Source of the DNA: an uncultured Treponema sp.
Lineage (GTDB): Bacteria > Spirochaetota > Spirochaetia > Treponematales > Treponemataceae
Direction of reading: 5' to 3'
Length of the DNA: 6,371 nucleotides
Assembly: GCA_905236315.1 (NCBI GenBank)
Contig: CAJOPO010000511.1
Span: forward strand, 1-6,371
Position 1 is the first letter of the stretch. Every line of letters begins with the position of its first letter. Positions 5,354 to 6,371 of the stretch are shown here, in pieces. The notes beneath the pieces were generated by a model that saw nothing but the letters and a program-made list of their open reading frames with translations, did not search any database and was not told the DNA's origin. The position numbers and the translations under genes are program-made.

Positions 5354-6371
5354 GCATAGCATCCCCATACGAAAAAAATCTATATTTTTCTGCAACGGCT
5401 ATATTGTAAGCATTCATTATATTTTTTTGCCCCGCAAATGCACTTACAAGCATAATCAGTGTGGATTCTGGAGTGTGAAAGTTTGTAAACATTTGGTCAA
5501 CAACCTTAAATTTATATCCAGGATACATAAATATATGGGTACTAGAGGAACCACTCTTTACGCTTCCATCTTCTAGGGCAGCACTTTCTAAAGTTCTCAC
5601 ACTAGTAGTACCAACAGCAAGGATTGGGCGTTTTTCTTTTTTAGCAATATTTATTTTATCAGCAACATCTACAGGAATAGTATAAAACTCTTCGTGCATT
5701 TTATGGTCTTCTATATTTTCTGAACGAACAGGTAAAAATGTTCCTAAGCCTACATGCAAGGTGAGCCACAGTAAATCTACTCCTTTACTTTTTAGACGGT
5801 CCAGCACAGGTTCTGTAAAATGCAACCCCGCCGTAGGACAGGCTGCACTGCCAGTTTCCTTTGCATAAATAGTTTGATAACGCTCGCTATCCGCTTCAGT
5901 ATCTTCTCTTCGGATATATGGAGGAAGGGGAATATGACCGTTCTTTTCAAACCACTCTTCTGTAATAGTAAACTCAAATTGAATATTTCTAAACTCGCTT
6001 CCTTCTCCCCCGCTTAAGATTACCCCTTCGCTACCGTCAGAAAATCTATATCTATTACCCGCTTTTACTTTTTTTGCCCCTTTTACCATACAGTTCCAAA
6101 CAGACCTATTAGATAAGCCATTCTCTAAGTTAGGCATGGGATTAAGAAACATAAACTCTTGCTCTCTACCAGATGAAGTTTTTATACCATAGCAGCGGCT
6201 TCTCCTTACCTTGCTATTATTAAAAACCATAATAGTGCCTTCTTGCACCAAATCAGGCAAGTCATCCATTTTATAATGAGAAACATCTCCATTAGCCTTA
6301 TTTAAAAGCATAAGACGGTCATCTCCGCGTACACCAGAAGGTTTTTGCGCTATCAATTCTTGTGGTAAATC
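5343..6371 (-). CDS. queA: S-adenosylmethionine:tRNA ribosyltransferase-isomerase (5' end just outside window)
   Basis: QueA transfers and isomerises the ribosyl part of AdoMet onto preQ1 at the wobble position of GUN-anticodon tRNAs, giving epoxyqueuosine, in the cytoplasm. The frame stays open to the window edge. The TTG at 6356 is not the start, since the codons before it read DLPQE, giving the family's N-terminal 'DLP.ELIAQ.P' motif. Thus 342 residues are visible and only about 7-10 should be missing. Counting from that TTG, the hallmarks are VFNNSKVRRSR (44-54), GHIPLPPYIRREDTEADSER (140-159), SAACPTAGLHFTEP (170-183), LTLHVGLGTFLPV (198-210), AVGTTSVRTLES (247-258), TNFHTPESTLIMLVSAFAG (291-309) and FFSYGDAMLI (327-336). 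The core is complete and looks functional. The product is unrelated to the + strand genes. Its promoter lies beyond the window. Confidence 0.98.
   Translation of the reverse strand, partial: DLPQELIAQKPSGVRGDDRLMLLNKANGDVSHYKMDDLPDLVQEGTIMVFNNSKVRRSRCYGIKTSSGREQEFMFLNPMPNLENGLSNRSVWNCMVKGAKKVKAGNRYRFSDGSEGVILSGGEGSEFRNIQFEFTITEEWFEKNGHIPLPPYIRREDTEADSERYQTIYAKETGSAACPTAGLHFTEPVLDRLKSKGVDLLWLTLHVGLGTFLPVRSENIEDHKMHEEFYTIPVDVADKINIAKKEKRPILAVGTTSVRTLESAALEDGSVKSGSSSTHIFMYPGYKFKVVDQMFTNFHTPESTLIMLVSAFAGQKNIMNAYNIAVAEKYRFFSYGDAMLIK

Noticed and set aside
5371..5390. A/T inverted repeat (AAAAAT..ATTTTT) as a possible terminator near the convergent junction
   Set aside because: The stem is almost only A-T pairs, lies inside queA coding sequence and encodes conserved residues near its C-terminus; too weak to call.
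6354..6356. TTG at 6356 (- strand) as the queA start
   Set aside because: The codons between it and the window edge encode DLPQE, completing the conserved QueA N-terminal motif, so the true start lies outside.

Overview
The window is AT-rich, densely packed bacterial DNA. Five genes lie head to tail on the + strand, and one convergent gene (queA) lies on the - strand. Base composition, protein character and gene order suggest a spirochaete of the Treponema type. From memory, Treponema pallidum carries a cap5D/spsC-like pair (about TP0077-TP0078) followed by genes including a 'quinoline 2-oxidoreductase' (about TP0080). That synteny is recalled, not checked here.

Layout. Positions 1-414 hold the C-terminal end of a FlaA1/CapD-type nucleotide-sugar dehydratase/epimerase. 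Positions 417-1598 hold a complete PLP-dependent DegT/DnrJ/EryC1/StrS sugar aminotransferase. Together they look like the 4,6-dehydratase plus 4-aminotransferase steps that make a UDP-amino-dideoxy sugar for a surface glycan or glycoprotein. Without a gap, three genes follow that match the subunits of a xanthine dehydrogenase / aldehyde oxidase / CO dehydrogenase-type molybdenum hydroxylase: the large molybdopterin-type subunit (1591-3942), the small [2Fe-2S] subunit (3926-4489) and the medium FAD subunit (4505-5353). Positions 5343-6371 on the - strand hold queA (queuosine tRNA modification), cut off a few codons after its true start by the window edge.

The main observation concerns the large subunit. 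It has the fold-level landmarks and full length of its family, but every molybdopterin-binding or catalytic signature I looked for is missing: the GGGFGGK-like loop, the FRGFG.PQ-like loop, the GQG motif, the SG..ASR-like stretch and the catalytic Glu of the GxKGxGE motif. Its two partners keep their cofactor sites: all eight [2Fe-2S] cysteines, and the main TIGGN loop of the FAD protein. The cluster may therefore be a molybdenum-free flavin/iron-sulfur electron-transfer complex built on a dead hydroxylase scaffold, translationally coupled to surface-sugar biosynthesis genes. Its substrate and electron acceptor cannot be read from the sequence.

Gene spacing on the + strand is extremely tight (2 nt gap, 8 nt overlap, 17 nt overlap, 15 nt gap). 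This supports one polycistronic transcript that begins upstream of the window. No stretch longer than 15 bases lacks a gene, and I saw no RNA gene, insertion sequence, CRISPR array, convincing promoter or rho-independent terminator.
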